A DNA stretch of 64,000 nucleotides, from the NCBI GenBank assembly GCA_934561115.1, contig CAKTFS010000001.1, positions 62,001 through 126,000 of the forward strand. Direction: 5' to 3'. This DNA is from an uncultured Faecalibacterium sp. (GTDB lineage: Bacteria; Bacillota; Clostridia; Oscillospirales; Ruminococcaceae). The notes under the pieces are model-generated. The model saw only the letters and a program-made list of their open reading frames with translations. It was not told where the DNA came from and did not search any database. The position numbers and the translations under genes were made by a program. Positions 15,159 to 24,859 of the stretch are shown in pieces; positions within the stretch are counted from its first letter, which is position 1; the number at the start of each line of letters is the position of its first letter.

Positions 15159-16367
15159 TTAAGTATCGTTCGATGAGTCGTTTGTTTCTTCGGCAGACAT
15201 TGTCAAGATATCTACCCGGAAGCCATCCTGTGCAGCGCCCTCAAAGGCAGCCATCGGGCCGGACGGCTCAGAAGCATCCTCTCCCGCCGGGGCGTTTTCG
15301 GCAGATGTCTCCCCTGCCGTTTCTGTTGTATCCAAGCTTGCTTTTGCAGCTTTTATGGGCAACACCTTGCCAAGTGGGTTCTCTTCAATGGCAGAGCGCA
15401 CCTGAAATTCTTGCAGGTGCGTATAAATTTGTGTTGTTCCCACACTGCTGTGTCCCAGAAGCTGCTTGAGGGTAAGGATATCCACATTGCCGGTCTGATA
15501 CATCAGGGTCGCGGCTGTGTGGCGCAGCTTATGGGTGGAAAAGCCCTTCAGTCCGGCAGCCTTCATCGCGCCGGAGATCAACTGTTCCACCCTGCGGTTC
15601 GAGATACGCTCCTTGCGCATCCGCGTAATAAATACCGCTTTTTCCTTGGGTGAAAGCCCTTCCATAGTATTACGCTTGCGCAGATACAGCTGCAATGCTT
15701 CCACGCAGGCATCATTCAGGTAGACCATGCGTTCCTTATGGCCTTTGCCGAACAGGCGGATCTGCCGCTGCTCTAAATCAATATCTCCAAGGTCCATACC
15801 TACCAGCTCTGCAAGACGCATACCGCAGTTGAGAAACAGCACCACCATGCAATAGTCCCGCTCCGGGAAATCGCTCTGGGTCTGGGTGCTCTCCAACAGC
15901 GAGATGGACTGCTCTGCCGTCAGGTACTTGGGCAATACTTTATCCTGTTTGGGCGGACGAATGGCCGCCGTAGGGTCCTCGGACAAGCGGTTGACCTGAT
16001 TGACCAGATAATCATAAAAGCCGTGCAGGCTGGCCAGCCGCCGGGCGGTAGAGGATTTTTTGTTGCCGCACTCCCCGTTCAGAAAATACAGATACTCGTA
16101 GATGTCCTCTTTGGTTATGCTGCCCCAGAAGGCTGTATCCAGCCCCTTGGGGTCGATCTCTTTAAACTCTGCATCCGTGGCCACAAGCCCGCGGCGGCGC
16201 TTCATAAAACGGCTGAAGGAGCGCAGGTCGCAGTAATAACTGAACGCCGTATTGGCGCTTTTGCCGGCAATCACCTCAAGGTACCGCACATATTCTACAA
16301 TATCCGGGGCAGCGTCCTCAAAGGGAGCGTGCTTTCCGGGGTTTCTTTCGTCCAGATAGATCGACAT
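15159..16367 (-). CDS. Tyrosine recombinase, XerC/XerD type
   Basis: 402 residues. An N-terminal SAM-like core-binding domain (about 22-135) is followed by a catalytic domain with Arg in CGMRLAEL, His-x-x-Arg in HKLRHTAA, His in LLGHSS and the nucleophile Tyr in TQIYTH. A chromosome-dimer resolvase role at dif is likely, since it is linked to radA and a SpoIIM-like gene, and xerD lies near spoIIM in B. subtilis. Oddity: about 65 residues beyond the catalytic Tyr region form an acidic, Ala/Ser/Thr-rich tail not needed in typical Xer proteins of about 300 residues. A phage-type integrase is less likely because no mobile genes adjoin it. Confidence 0.85.
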   Translation of the reverse strand: MSIYLDERNPGKHAPFEDAAPDIVEYVRYLEVIAGKSANTAFSYYCDLRSFSRFMKRRRGLVATDAEFKEIDPKGLDTAFWGSITKEDIYEYLYFLNGECGNKKSSTARRLASLHGFYDYLVNQVNRLSEDPTAAIRPPKQDKVLPKYLTAEQSISLLESTQTQSDFPERDYCMVVLFLNCGMRLAELVGMDLGDIDLEQRQIRLFGKGHKERMVYLNDACVEALQLYLRKRNTMEGLSPKEKAVFITRMRKERISNRRVEQLISGAMKAAGLKGFSTHKLRHTAATLMYQTGNVDILTLKQLLGHSSVGTTQIYTHLQEFQVRSAIEENPLGKVLPIKAAKASLDTTETAGETSAENAPAGEDASEPSGPMAAFEGAAQDGFRVDILTMSAEETNDSSNDT

Positions 16368-16382
16368 AGGTTCCTCGTTTCA

Positions 16383-17786
16383 TCACAGGCGGTCATTTTT
16401 CAGCGCGTTGATGGCATCTGCAATATACGCCGCACCGACCAGCTTCATGCCGGGATAATCTGCGGAATTCAGGTGCGCAAGGCTGTGCTTGGGGATGACC
16501 GCCCGCTCAAAGCCGATGCGCTCTGCTTCGTGCAGACGCTGTTCCAGATTAGGCACGCTGCGCACTTCCCCGCCCAGACCTACCTCTCCGATGGCAATAA
16601 GCTTATCGCTGACCGGTCGGTCCAGCAGCGAAGAGACCATGCTCAGGCAGACTGCAAGGTCGCAGGCGGTATCCCGCAGTGCAATGCCGCCCACGATATT
16701 GACATAGACATCCAGATTGCCAAAGAAATACCCTGCCCGCTTTTCCAGCACGGCAATCAAAAGATTCATGCGGTTATAGTCGTATCCGCTACAAGCGCGG
16801 CGGGGTGCCGGGAAATTCGTCTTGGTGGCAAGCGCCTGTATCTCGCTCAGGATGGGACGGCTGCCCTCCATGGTACAGGCCACACAGTTGCCGGAAACCC
16901 CCAGCGGACGTCCTTCCAATAGCATCTGGGAGGGGTTTTCAATCTCGGCAAGTCCTGTGCCGGTCATATCGAACATGCCAAGCTCATTGGTAGAACCGTA
17001 GCGGTTTTTGGCTGCCCGCAGAATACGGTACGGCAGCATCTTGTCGCCCTCAAAGTAGAGCACCGTATCCACGATATGCTCCATGACCTTGGGGCCTGCA
17101 ATCGCGCCATCCTTGTTCACATGACCCACGATGAACATGGGAATCTCCTGCTTTTTGGCTACCGCCAGCAGCCGCGCGGCACTCTCCTTCACCTGACTGA
17201 CTGTGCCCGACGAAGACGAAATGTCCATGCAGCGCATGGTCTGGATGGAGTCAATGACCACAAGATCCGGCTTTTCCTTTTCAATCAGTCCGCAGATCTC
17301 GTCTACGTCGTTTTCCGCCGCCAGAAAAATGTTGTCCTGCGGTACCTTCAGCCGCGCTGCCCGCAGCTTGACCTGCCGGACAGATTCCTCACCGGTGATA
17401 TACAGCACGCTGTGCTGGTTGGAGATGGCACCGCACAGCTGTAACAGCATGGTGGATTTGCCCACGCCCGGCTCACCGCTCAAAAGCACTACACCGCCCA
17501 GCACGATACCGCCGCCCAATACGCGATCCAGCTCTGAGATGCCGGTCAGGATGCGGCTTTTTTCCTCGGTAGTGCTGATCTCTGACAGCCGCCGGGCGGT
17601 CAGTGTGGTCACGCCCTCCTGACGAGCCGCAGCAGCCTGCCGGGCGGCAGGTGTTCCTGCCTTAGGTGCTTCGGCTACCACATCCTCGTTCATGGTGTTC
17701 CAGCTGCCGCAGCTGGGGCAGCGCCCCATCCAGCGGGGGCTTGTCTCTCCGCAATTGGAGCATACATAGACGGATTTCAGTTTCAT
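16383..17786 (-). CDS. radA: DNA repair protein RadA
   Basis: 467 residues: a zinc finger (CSNCGETSPRWMGRCPSCG) at 9-27, an ATPase core with Walker A GEPGVGKST, the RadA-specific KNRYGSTNE motif, and a C-terminal Lon-protease-like domain. RadA is a DnaB-type helicase for branch migration in recombination. The xer gene starts 15 bp downstream, so the two share a transcript. Confidence 0.96.
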   Translation of the reverse strand: MKLKSVYVCSNCGETSPRWMGRCPSCGSWNTMNEDVVAEAPKAGTPAARQAAAARQEGVTTLTARRLSEISTTEEKSRILTGISELDRVLGGGIVLGGVVLLSGEPGVGKSTMLLQLCGAISNQHSVLYITGEESVRQVKLRAARLKVPQDNIFLAAENDVDEICGLIEKEKPDLVVIDSIQTMRCMDISSSSGTVSQVKESAARLLAVAKKQEIPMFIVGHVNKDGAIAGPKVMEHIVDTVLYFEGDKMLPYRILRAAKNRYGSTNELGMFDMTGTGLAEIENPSQMLLEGRPLGVSGNCVACTMEGSRPILSEIQALATKTNFPAPRRACSGYDYNRMNLLIAVLEKRAGYFFGNLDVYVNIVGGIALRDTACDLAVCLSMVSSLLDRPVSDKLIAIGEVGLGGEVRSVPNLEQRLHEAERIGFERAVIPKHSLAHLNSADYPGMKLVGAAYIADAINALKNDRL

Positions 17787-17818
17787 GTCTGTCCCTCATT
17801 TGTTTATGGTCTTTTGTT

Positions 17819-17847
17819 ATTGTAACACACTGTGCCAAAACCCGCAA
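17819..17847 (-). promoter_or_regulatory. Probable radA-xer promoter
   Basis: Minus strand TTGCGG (17842-17847), 17 bp, TACAAT (17819-17824), about 32 bp upstream of the radA ATG. Confidence 0.55.
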
Positions 17848-17861
17848 GAAAAGGATGCTGA

Positions 17862-18617
17862 TTACAGGCGGCTGCCCAGATACGAAAGCCCTGCCGCAGC
17901 GCCGCACAGCGGCAGCAGCACCACCATGGTCAGCAGATATTGTCCCAGCAGTGCCTGAACCCCAGGGCGGGCTTGTCCGCCGGGATGTTTGCGAAAGGAA
18001 TAGGCGTGGATACGGCTGCTGACCTGCAAAGCACAAGCTCCGAAAAAACACAGGCAACCGCTTGCCGCTGCTGCCGGCAGGCCTGTCCACAGCAGCGCCA
18101 GAAGTATCGTTTTCCACCCGCCTGCTGTGCAAAGCTGTACCATAAGCAGACCGCTGCCAAGGCCATACAGCATCATGCTGCCAAAGATCATTACAGGCCC
18201 AAGGGCAGAAAGCCCCAGCACCAGAAAAAGGCTGACCACAAGGCCGAGTGTCAGGTATTCCATGCCAAAAAGCTGTACTGCCCCCTGCATACTGCCCGGT
18301 GCAAACAGCTTTTGCCACGCTTCCAGATAATACCGCAGCAGTTCTGCCTGCCGGGCATCACATACGGCCTGCAATACACCGGCTGCCGTACATCCCAGCA
18401 GAAACGCTGCAGCCAGCAGCCAGCAATCCCGGGTGGCGTGCCGCTTTGCCGGGATGCAGGGCTCTTTTGACGGCAATTGCTGCACCGGTGTCGGCGGTTC
18501 CGGTGCAGTTGCCGGTACAGTCGGCAGAGCAGATTCCGCTTTCTGTACCGGTAGGCTGACCGTCTGCGGCAGTAAAGATAAGGTTTCTTCCGGGTTAGAT
18601 TGTTCATAGATCCACAT
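17862..18617 (-). CDS. SpoIIM-like membrane protein
   Basis: 251 residues. A soluble Pro-rich N-terminus (about 1-60) is followed by four to five membrane segments from about residue 66 to the C-terminus. The topology and Gly-rich central helices (YLTLGLVVSLFLVLGLSALG, GSMMLYGLGSGLLM) resemble stage II sporulation protein M, which works with SpoIID/SpoIIP in septal peptidoglycan removal during engulfment. Position near xer and radA supports this, since spoIIM and xerD are close in B. subtilis. The start at 18617 gives the short frame; the longer one from 18896 would overlap the next gene. The call is tentative: an unrelated integral membrane protein is possible. Confidence 0.5.
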   Translation of the reverse strand: MWIYEQSNPEETLSLLPQTVSLPVQKAESALPTVPATAPEPPTPVQQLPSKEPCIPAKRHATRDCWLLAAAFLLGCTAAGVLQAVCDARQAELLRYYLEAWQKLFAPGSMQGAVQLFGMEYLTLGLVVSLFLVLGLSALGPVMIFGSMMLYGLGSGLLMVQLCTAGGWKTILLALLWTGLPAAAASGCLCFFGACALQVSSRIHAYSFRKHPGGQARPGVQALLGQYLLTMVVLLPLCGAAAGLSYLGSRL

Positions 18618-18658
18618 ACGCTGCTTTCCCCTCTGTTTCGTTCGATTTGCTGGTGCAA

Positions 18659-19057
18659 TCAACGAAGCGTGTGCCTGCGGCTGCGCAGAGTGACCCCAAG
18701 CAGCCCGCCAATGCAGCCGCAGAGCAGCACCGCCAGAATGCGGCACACCACAGCCGGCTCGGTGGCTGTACCGTTCCATACAGCAGAAAGCGCCAGCGGC
18801 ACTGCCAGAAATGTACTTTGAAGCAGTCCGGTCAGCAGACCGCGCGCCTTTTTGCGGAACGCTGCCGCCAGTGCGCACAGCAGACTGCCCATGCACACAG
18901 CTGTTGTGGCAAGAATCGGCACTACACTGCCGGAGCAGCCCTGCCCGGCCATCAGGTGCGCAAAACCAGCCAGCGCCGCCGCTGTTACGGCCACCCCCAG
19001 CACCCCGAAAAGCAGAAACGAAAGAAGCTCCGCCGGGAAACCACGAGATTCAGACAT
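18659..19057 (-). CDS. TIGR04086-like four-helix membrane protein
   Basis: 132 residues with four hydrophobic segments (about 13-35, 43-66, 74-93, 100-120) and short loops. Size, topology and position directly downstream of yajC fit the TIGR04086 family of unknown function found in Clostridia. The start at 19057 is set by GGGAGGCGG; unusually, that site lies in the 3' arm of the yajC terminator hairpin and the T-tract touches the start codon. A role is not known. Confidence 0.6.
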   Translation of the reverse strand: MSESRGFPAELLSFLLFGVLGVAVTAAALAGFAHLMAGQGCSGSVVPILATTAVCMGSLLCALAAAFRKKARGLLTGLLQSTFLAVPLALSAVWNGTATEPAVVCRILAVLLCGCIGGLLGVTLRSRRHTLR

Positions 19058-19101
19058 AACAAAACCGCCTCCCTGCACATAGTCTATGCAGGGAGGCGGT
19101 T
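19058..19101 (-). terminator. yajC terminator hairpin carrying the next gene's ribosome binding site
   Basis: A 15-bp perfect stem: 19063-19077 pairs with 19087-19101, 9-nt loop. On the minus strand it is followed by TTTTGTT and then immediately ATG of the TIGR04086-like gene. The 3' arm contains GGGAGGCGG, the only plausible ribosome site for that gene. The element can stop transcription and also hide the ribosome site. Confidence 0.8.
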
Positions 19102-19122
19102 CATGTATGCACGGTTAAATGC

Positions 19123-19440
19123 TTACTTCTTATCGGCAGGAGCCTTGTCCATGTTCAGCTTTTCGACCGAAGAGATAGCGGACTTGGTGAAGCGGATCTT
19201 CACGCGGTCAGCGCCGGTCTCCAGAACAAAGGTGTCGTCCTTGATGGCGACAACGCGGCCAATGATACCGCCGATGGTGGTGACCTGATCGCCAATCTCC
19301 AGACTGCTGCGCATAGCGGCATCCTTCTTTTCCTGCTTCTTCTGGGGACGGTAGATCATGAAGTACAGCAGGACCAGCATCAATGCCAGCGTGAAGAACA
19401 GGCTGATATAGCCTTCGGACGTGGTAGTCAGAAATTGCAT
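19123..19440 (-). CDS. yajC: Preprotein translocase subunit YajC
   Basis: 105 residues with one N-terminal membrane segment (about 10-30, ISLFFTLALMLVLLYFMIY), then RPQKKQEKK and a small domain with GDQVTTIGGIIGRVV. YajC associates with SecDF at the Sec translocon. It lies downstream of tgt and queA, the usual order in bacteria, and has its own promoter. Confidence 0.93.
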   Translation of the reverse strand: MQFLTTTSEGYISLFFTLALMLVLLYFMIYRPQKKQEKKDAAMRSSLEIGDQVTTIGGIIGRVVAIKDDTFVLETGADRVKIRFTKSAISSVEKLNMDKAPADKK

Positions 19441-19476
19441 GGGGCAAAATCTCCTCTCAAAAATTCAGATAATGCT

Positions 19477-19505
19477 ATTATACCCTCTTATCGGCCTTGT
19501 TGCAA
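19477..19505 (-). promoter_or_regulatory. yajC promoter
   Basis: Minus strand TTGCAA (19500-19505), 17 bp, TATAAT (19477-19482). The -10 lies 36 bp upstream of the yajC ATG, in the gap after tgt. Confidence 0.75.
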
Positions 19506-19514
19506 GGCTAAAGT

Positions 19515-20753
<1,239 letters not shown>

Positions 20754-20770
20754 CTACAATTGCAAATGGA

Positions 20771-21799
20771 TTATAAAATGAGCATCGCGTCGCCAAAGGA
20801 GAAGAAGCGGTACTTCTCTGCCACGGCTACCTCATAGGCGTGCATGGTCTTTTCGTAGCCGTACAGAGCGGACACCAGCATGATCAGGGTGCTCTCCGGC
20901 AGATGGAAGTTGGTGATCAGACCATCGATGCAGTTGAACTTTACCCCCGGATACAGGAAGATGGAGGTGTTGCCGCTGCAAGCTTTGATCTCGCCATACT
21001 TGGCAGCGGCAGCCTCCAACGTGCGGCAACTGGTGGTGCCCACGGCGATGACCCGGTGGCCAGCGGCCTTGGTCTCGCGGATGCGCCGGGCGGTCTCCTC
21101 GCTGATGGAGTACCACTCGCTGTGCATCTTGTGGTCGGAGATCTCGTCCTCCTGCACAGGGCGGAAGGTACCCAGACCAACGTGCAGGGTGACCTCGGCA
21201 ATGCCGACGCCCATAGCACGGAGAGTGTCCATCAGCTCCGGGGTAAAGTGCAGGCCGGCGGTGGGAGCGGCCGCGCTGCCCAGCTCCTTGGCGTAGACGG
21301 TCTGGTACTGGCTCTGATCCTCCAGCTGCTTTGTGATGTAAGGCGGCAGCGGCATCTTGCCAAATTCATCCAGCTTTTCATAAAGCGTTTCGGTATCATA
21401 ATAGAATGTAACGTACTTGTTGCCGTCCTCCATGGTCTCGTCTACCACAGCGGTCAGACTGCCGTCACCAAAGCTCACCTTTGTGCCGGGCTGCATCCGT
21501 TTGCCGGGCTTTGCCAGGCACTCCCACTGGTCGCCCTTCACCTGCCGCAGCAGCAACAGCTCGCACACGGCACCGGTGGGCTGCTTGACGCCCACGATGC
21601 GGGCGGGCAGCACTTTGGAATTGTTCACCACCAAAAGATCCCCCGGCTCCAGAAATTCCGGCAGATCACGGAACACCTTGTGCCGGATGCTGTCATCCTT
21701 CCGGCTCAGAACCATCAGCCGCGCAGCGTCCCGCGGGGCTACGGGCTCCTGTGCAATGAGCTCTTTGGGTAAATCATACCAAAAATCTTTTTTTAACAT
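20771..21799 (-). CDS. queA: S-adenosylmethionine:tRNA ribosyltransferase-isomerase
   Basis: 342 residues. QueA transfers and isomerises the ribosyl of SAM onto preQ1-tRNA to give epoxyqueuosine. Family segments: FWYDLPKELIAQEP at the start, PPYI, AAPTAGLHFTPEL, HVGLGTFRPV, and the C-terminal YRFFSFGDAMLIL. The start could instead be the ATG at 21808; I chose 21799 by ribosome-site spacing and family N-terminus. The 3' end is duplicated in decayed form near 14470. No preQ1 synthesis genes are visible, so the cell may salvage preQ1 or make it from genes elsewhere. Confidence 0.95.
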   Translation of the reverse strand: MLKKDFWYDLPKELIAQEPVAPRDAARLMVLSRKDDSIRHKVFRDLPEFLEPGDLLVVNNSKVLPARIVGVKQPTGAVCELLLLRQVKGDQWECLAKPGKRMQPGTKVSFGDGSLTAVVDETMEDGNKYVTFYYDTETLYEKLDEFGKMPLPPYITKQLEDQSQYQTVYAKELGSAAAPTAGLHFTPELMDTLRAMGVGIAEVTLHVGLGTFRPVQEDEISDHKMHSEWYSISEETARRIRETKAAGHRVIAVGTTSCRTLEAAAAKYGEIKACSGNTSIFLYPGVKFNCIDGLITNFHLPESTLIMLVSALYGYEKTMHAYEVAVAEKYRFFSFGDAMLIL

Positions 21800-21823
21800 A
21801 GTGTGCATTTGCCTTTCCGATGA

Positions 21824-21853
21824 TTGACACGGACAACGTATCAATGATATCAT
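21824..21853 (+). promoter_or_regulatory. asd promoter
   Basis: TTGACA (21824-21829), 18 bp, TATCAT (21848-21853). It leaves a leader of about 105 nt before asd. It faces the queA promoter at 21876-21904, so each transcript runs through the other promoter. Confidence 0.6.
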
Positions 21854-21875
21854 AGAATCTGTATAAACAGTATCT

Positions 21876-21904
21876 ATTATATTGCATCGCTGTCCGGTTT
21901 GCAA
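21876..21904 (-). promoter_or_regulatory. queA-tgt promoter
   Basis: Minus strand TTGCAA (21899-21904), 17 bp, TATAAT (21876-21881), about 75 bp upstream of the queA start. Confidence 0.75.
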
Positions 21905-21965
21905 GCCGTGTTCTTCGCAATGCTAAGATTTGCTGTTTGTTTTTTTGAAAGGAAAGGTGCTGGAA

Positions 21966-23048
21966 ATGGAAAGACAGTATAAAGTGGGTATCGTAGGCGC
22001 AACTGGCATGGTGGGTCAGCGTTTTGTGACTCTGCTGGAGAATCATCCCTGGTTCAAGCTGACCGTACTGGCCGCATCCGGCCGCAGTGCGGGCAAGAGC
22101 TATGAGGATGCAGTAGGCTCCCGCTGGGCCATGACCACTCCCATGCCGGAGAGCGTGAAGAAGATGACCGTTCTGGACGCTTCCAAGGTGGAGGAAGTGG
22201 CTTCGCAGGTGGATTTTGTTTTCTGCGCTGTCAATATGCCCAAGGACGAGATCAAAGCACTGGAGGAAGCATACGCCAAGGCAGAGTGCCCGGTGGTCTC
22301 CAACAACAGTGCTCATCGTTTTACTCCGGATGTTCCTATGGTGGTGCCCGAGATCAACGCCGACCATATCGAGATCATTCCCGCCCAGCGCAAGCGTCTG
22401 GGCACCAAGCGCGGTTTCATCGCGGTCAAGTCCAACTGCAGCCTGCAGAGCTATGTGCCTGCCCTGCATCCCCTGATGAAGGACTTTGGCGTGAGCAAGG
22501 CGCTGGTGTGCACCTATCAGGCCATTTCCGGTGCCGGCAAGACCTTTGACCGGATGCCTGAGATCGTGGACAACGTGATCCCCTACATCGGCGGCGAGGA
22601 GGAAAAGAGCGAGCGCGAGCCGCTGAAGCTGTGGGGCCACATTGAGGGTGACCAGATCGTCAATGCCGAGAAGCCGGTCATCACTGCACAGTGCTTCCGT
22701 GTACCTGTCTCGGACGGCCACACCGCAGCCGTGTTCGTAAGCTTTGACAAAAAGCCCACCAAGGAGCAGATGCTGGAAGCATGGGCAAACTTCCGCGGCC
22801 CCGCACAGGAGCTTGGCCTGCCTAGCGCACCCAAGCAGTTCCTGCACTACTTTACCGAGCCCGATCGTCCGCAGCCCAAGCTGGACCGCAACACCGAAAA
22901 CGGCATGGCCGTGTGCATCGGCCGTCTGCGGGAGGATACCCTGTTTGACTACAAGTTTGCCTGCATGAGCCACAACACCCTGCGCGGTGCTGCCGGCGGT
23001 GCTGTGCTGCTGGCTGAGCTGCTGGCAGCGAAGGGCTATATGGACTAA
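21966..23048 (+). CDS. asd: Aspartate-semialdehyde dehydrogenase
   Basis: 360 residues. Reduces aspartyl phosphate to the semialdehyde feeding lysine/DAP, threonine and methionine. NADP-binding GATGMVGQRF at the start; catalytic Cys in VKSNCSLQS; His in the RVPVSDGHTA region. The pattern (QRFVTLLENHPWF, CSLQ, GAGKTFDRMPEI) looks like the archaeal/eukaryal-type Asd (TIGR00978) rather than the usual bacterial one. The start at 21966 has GAAAGGAAAGG upstream. First gene of an asd-dapA-dapB group. Confidence 0.95.
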   Translation: MERQYKVGIVGATGMVGQRFVTLLENHPWFKLTVLAASGRSAGKSYEDAVGSRWAMTTPMPESVKKMTVLDASKVEEVASQVDFVFCAVNMPKDEIKALEEAYAKAECPVVSNNSAHRFTPDVPMVVPEINADHIEIIPAQRKRLGTKRGFIAVKSNCSLQSYVPALHPLMKDFGVSKALVCTYQAISGAGKTFDRMPEIVDNVIPYIGGEEEKSEREPLKLWGHIEGDQIVNAEKPVITAQCFRVPVSDGHTAAVFVSFDKKPTKEQMLEAWANFRGPAQELGLPSAPKQFLHYFTEPDRPQPKLDRNTENGMAVCIGRLREDTLFDYKFACMSHNTLRGAAGGAVLLAELLAAKGYMD

Positions 23049-23093
23049 TGCCTGAATTTTTGCGCGATACACGCAGCAAAGGAGTTTTTTACT

Positions 23094-23987
23094 ATGAAGA
23101 AGCCTGTCTTTACCGGTGCGGGTGTTGCCATCATCACCCCGATGTACGAGGACGGAAGCATCAACTTTGACGAGCTGGGCCGCATTATCGAGGATCAGAT
23201 CGCCCGCCATACCGATGCCATCATCATCTGCGGCACCACCGGCGAGTGCTCTACCATGACCGATGAGGAGCAGCTGGCCGCCATCAAGTTCACCGTGGAT
23301 ACGGTCAATCACCGCGTACCGGTCATTGCCGGTGCCGGTTCGAACGATACCGACCACGGCTGCGCACTGGCAGCAAAATCTGCTGCCTGCGGTGCCGATG
23401 CCCTGCTGATGGTCACCCCCTACTACAACAAGACCTCGCAGGCCGGTCTGGTGGCGCACTTTACCGCCATGGCTGAGGCCGGCGGCATCCCGGTCATCCT
23501 GTACAATGTGCCCTCCCGCACGGGTCTGAACATTGCGCCTGAGACCGCTCTGGAGCTGAGCAAGCACCCGCTCATCAACGGCATCAAGGAGGCCTCCGGC
23601 AACATTTCTCAGGTGGCCAAGGTGGCTGCACTGTGCGGTGATGCGCTGAACATCTACTCCGGCAATGACGATCAGGTGGTTCCCCTGCTGGCACTGGGCG
23701 GCAAGGGTGTCATCAGTGTAGTGTCCAATGTTGCGCCGGAGCTGGTGCATAACTGCTGTCAGGCTTTCTTTGACGGCGACACCGCCAAGGCCTGCGCCCT
23801 GCAGCTGGAAATGCTGCCGCTGGAGGAGGCTCTGTTCTGCGAGGTGAACCCCATTCCGGTCAAGTACGCCATGAACGTGCTGGGCTGGAATGCAGGCGAA
23901 TGCCGTCTGCCGCTGGTAGAACCCAGCGATGCCCACAAGGCAAAGATCGAGCAGGCTCTGCAGGCTGCCGGTCTGATCAAGAAATAA
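23094..23987 (+). CDS. dapA: 4-hydroxy-tetrahydrodipicolinate synthase
   Basis: 297 residues, TIM barrel. Condenses pyruvate and aspartate semialdehyde. Schiff-base Lys in INGIKEASGN, catalytic Tyr in TPYYNKTSQ, and the GTTGE substrate loop are present. Begins 45 bp after asd with an AAAGGAG site. A hairpin lies between it and dapB. Confidence 0.97.
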   Translation: MKKPVFTGAGVAIITPMYEDGSINFDELGRIIEDQIARHTDAIIICGTTGECSTMTDEEQLAAIKFTVDTVNHRVPVIAGAGSNDTDHGCALAAKSAACGADALLMVTPYYNKTSQAGLVAHFTAMAEAGGIPVILYNVPSRTGLNIAPETALELSKHPLINGIKEASGNISQVAKVAALCGDALNIYSGNDDQVVPLLALGGKGVISVVSNVAPELVHNCCQAFFDGDTAKACALQLEMLPLEEALFCEVNPIPVKYAMNVLGWNAGECRLPLVEPSDAHKAKIEQALQAAGLIKK

Positions 23988-23995
23988 AAAGCGTA

Positions 23996-24032
23996 CAGAA
24001 TGCCCGGGAATCTTCAGCTTCCGGGCATTCTG
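23996..24032. repeat. Inverted repeat between dapA and dapB
   Basis: CAGAATGCCCGG (23996-24007) pairs with CCGGGCATTCTG (24021-24032), extendable by two A-T pairs past a bulge. No T-tract follows, so it looks more like an mRNA processing or stabilising hairpin than a terminator. Confidence 0.7.
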
Positions 24033-24059
24033 CCATATTATAGAAACGAGGAAACAACA

Positions 24060-24818
24060 ATGACAGAGATCGTGATTCAGGGCATCGGCGGCCGTATGGG
24101 CCATGTGCTGTGCGATATGATCGCACAGCGGGAGGACTGCTGCGTGGTGGCCGGTATTGATATGAAGGACGGCGAGCAGAACGGCATCCCGGTCTACGAC
24201 AGTCTGGAAAAGCTGAACGGCAAGGGCGATGTGATCATCGACTTCAGCTCCCCTGCCGCAGTGGAAAAGGCACTGCCCTACTGCCAGAGCCACAAAATGC
24301 CCATCGTGGTGTGCACCACCGGCCTTTCGGAAGAGCTGCAGCTGAAGGTAGTGCAGCTGTCCCGCAGCGTTCCGGTGTTCAAGAGCGCCAATATGTCCAT
24401 GGGCATCAACGTGCTGGCGGAGCTGTGCAAGCGCGCCTCTGCTGTACTGGGCATCAACTATGATATCGAGATCGTGGAGCAGCATCATCACAACAAGCTG
24501 GATGCTCCCAGCGGAACGGCACTGATGCTGGCCGATGCCATCAACGAGGAAAATGACGGCGCGTACCATTATGTGTACGACCGCTCCTCCGTGCGCCAGA
24601 AGCGCGACCCGAGGGAGATCGGCATCAGCGCTGTGCGCGGCGGCAGCATCGTGGGCGACCACGAGGTGCTGTTCTGCGGCCCGGACGAGGTGATCACCCT
24701 GCGGCATACCGCCTACTCCCGCAGCATTTTTGCCAACGGTGCGGTGAATGCTGCAGTCTATCTGGCAAAGAAGGAGCCGGGTCTGTACGATATGGGCGAC
24801 CTGATCGCCGCGCTCTGA
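24060..24818 (+). CDS. dapB: 4-hydroxy-tetrahydrodipicolinate reductase
   Basis: 252 residues. NAD(P)-binding GIGGRMGHVLCDMI at the start; the catalytic signature EQHHHNKLDAPSGTA with the HH pair and Lys; the C-terminal IFANGAVNAAVYL. Produces tetrahydrodipicolinate for DAP/lysine. The start at 24060 is preceded by ACGAGGAAACAACA. The first enzyme of the branch, aspartokinase, is not in the window. Confidence 0.96.
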   Translation: MTEIVIQGIGGRMGHVLCDMIAQREDCCVVAGIDMKDGEQNGIPVYDSLEKLNGKGDVIIDFSSPAAVEKALPYCQSHKMPIVVCTTGLSEELQLKVVQLSRSVPVFKSANMSMGINVLAELCKRASAVLGINYDIEIVEQHHHNKLDAPSGTALMLADAINEENDGAYHYVYDRSSVRQKRDPREIGISAVRGGSIVGDHEVLFCGPDEVITLRHTAYSRSIFANGAVNAAVYLAKKEPGLYDMGDLIAAL

Positions 24819-24859
24819 AAAACAAATTGCCCGGCATACACCGGGAGAAGAGGTGAACA

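Noticed and set aside
15159..16367. Prophage or integrative element marked by the tyrosine recombinase
   Set aside because: Neighbours are radA, a SpoIIM-like gene and yajC, with no phage, conjugation or cargo genes and no flanking attachment repeats seen.
21854..21965. Lysine riboswitch before asd
   Set aside because: The predicted leader is only about 105 nt, too short for the L box, and the conserved core is not visible.
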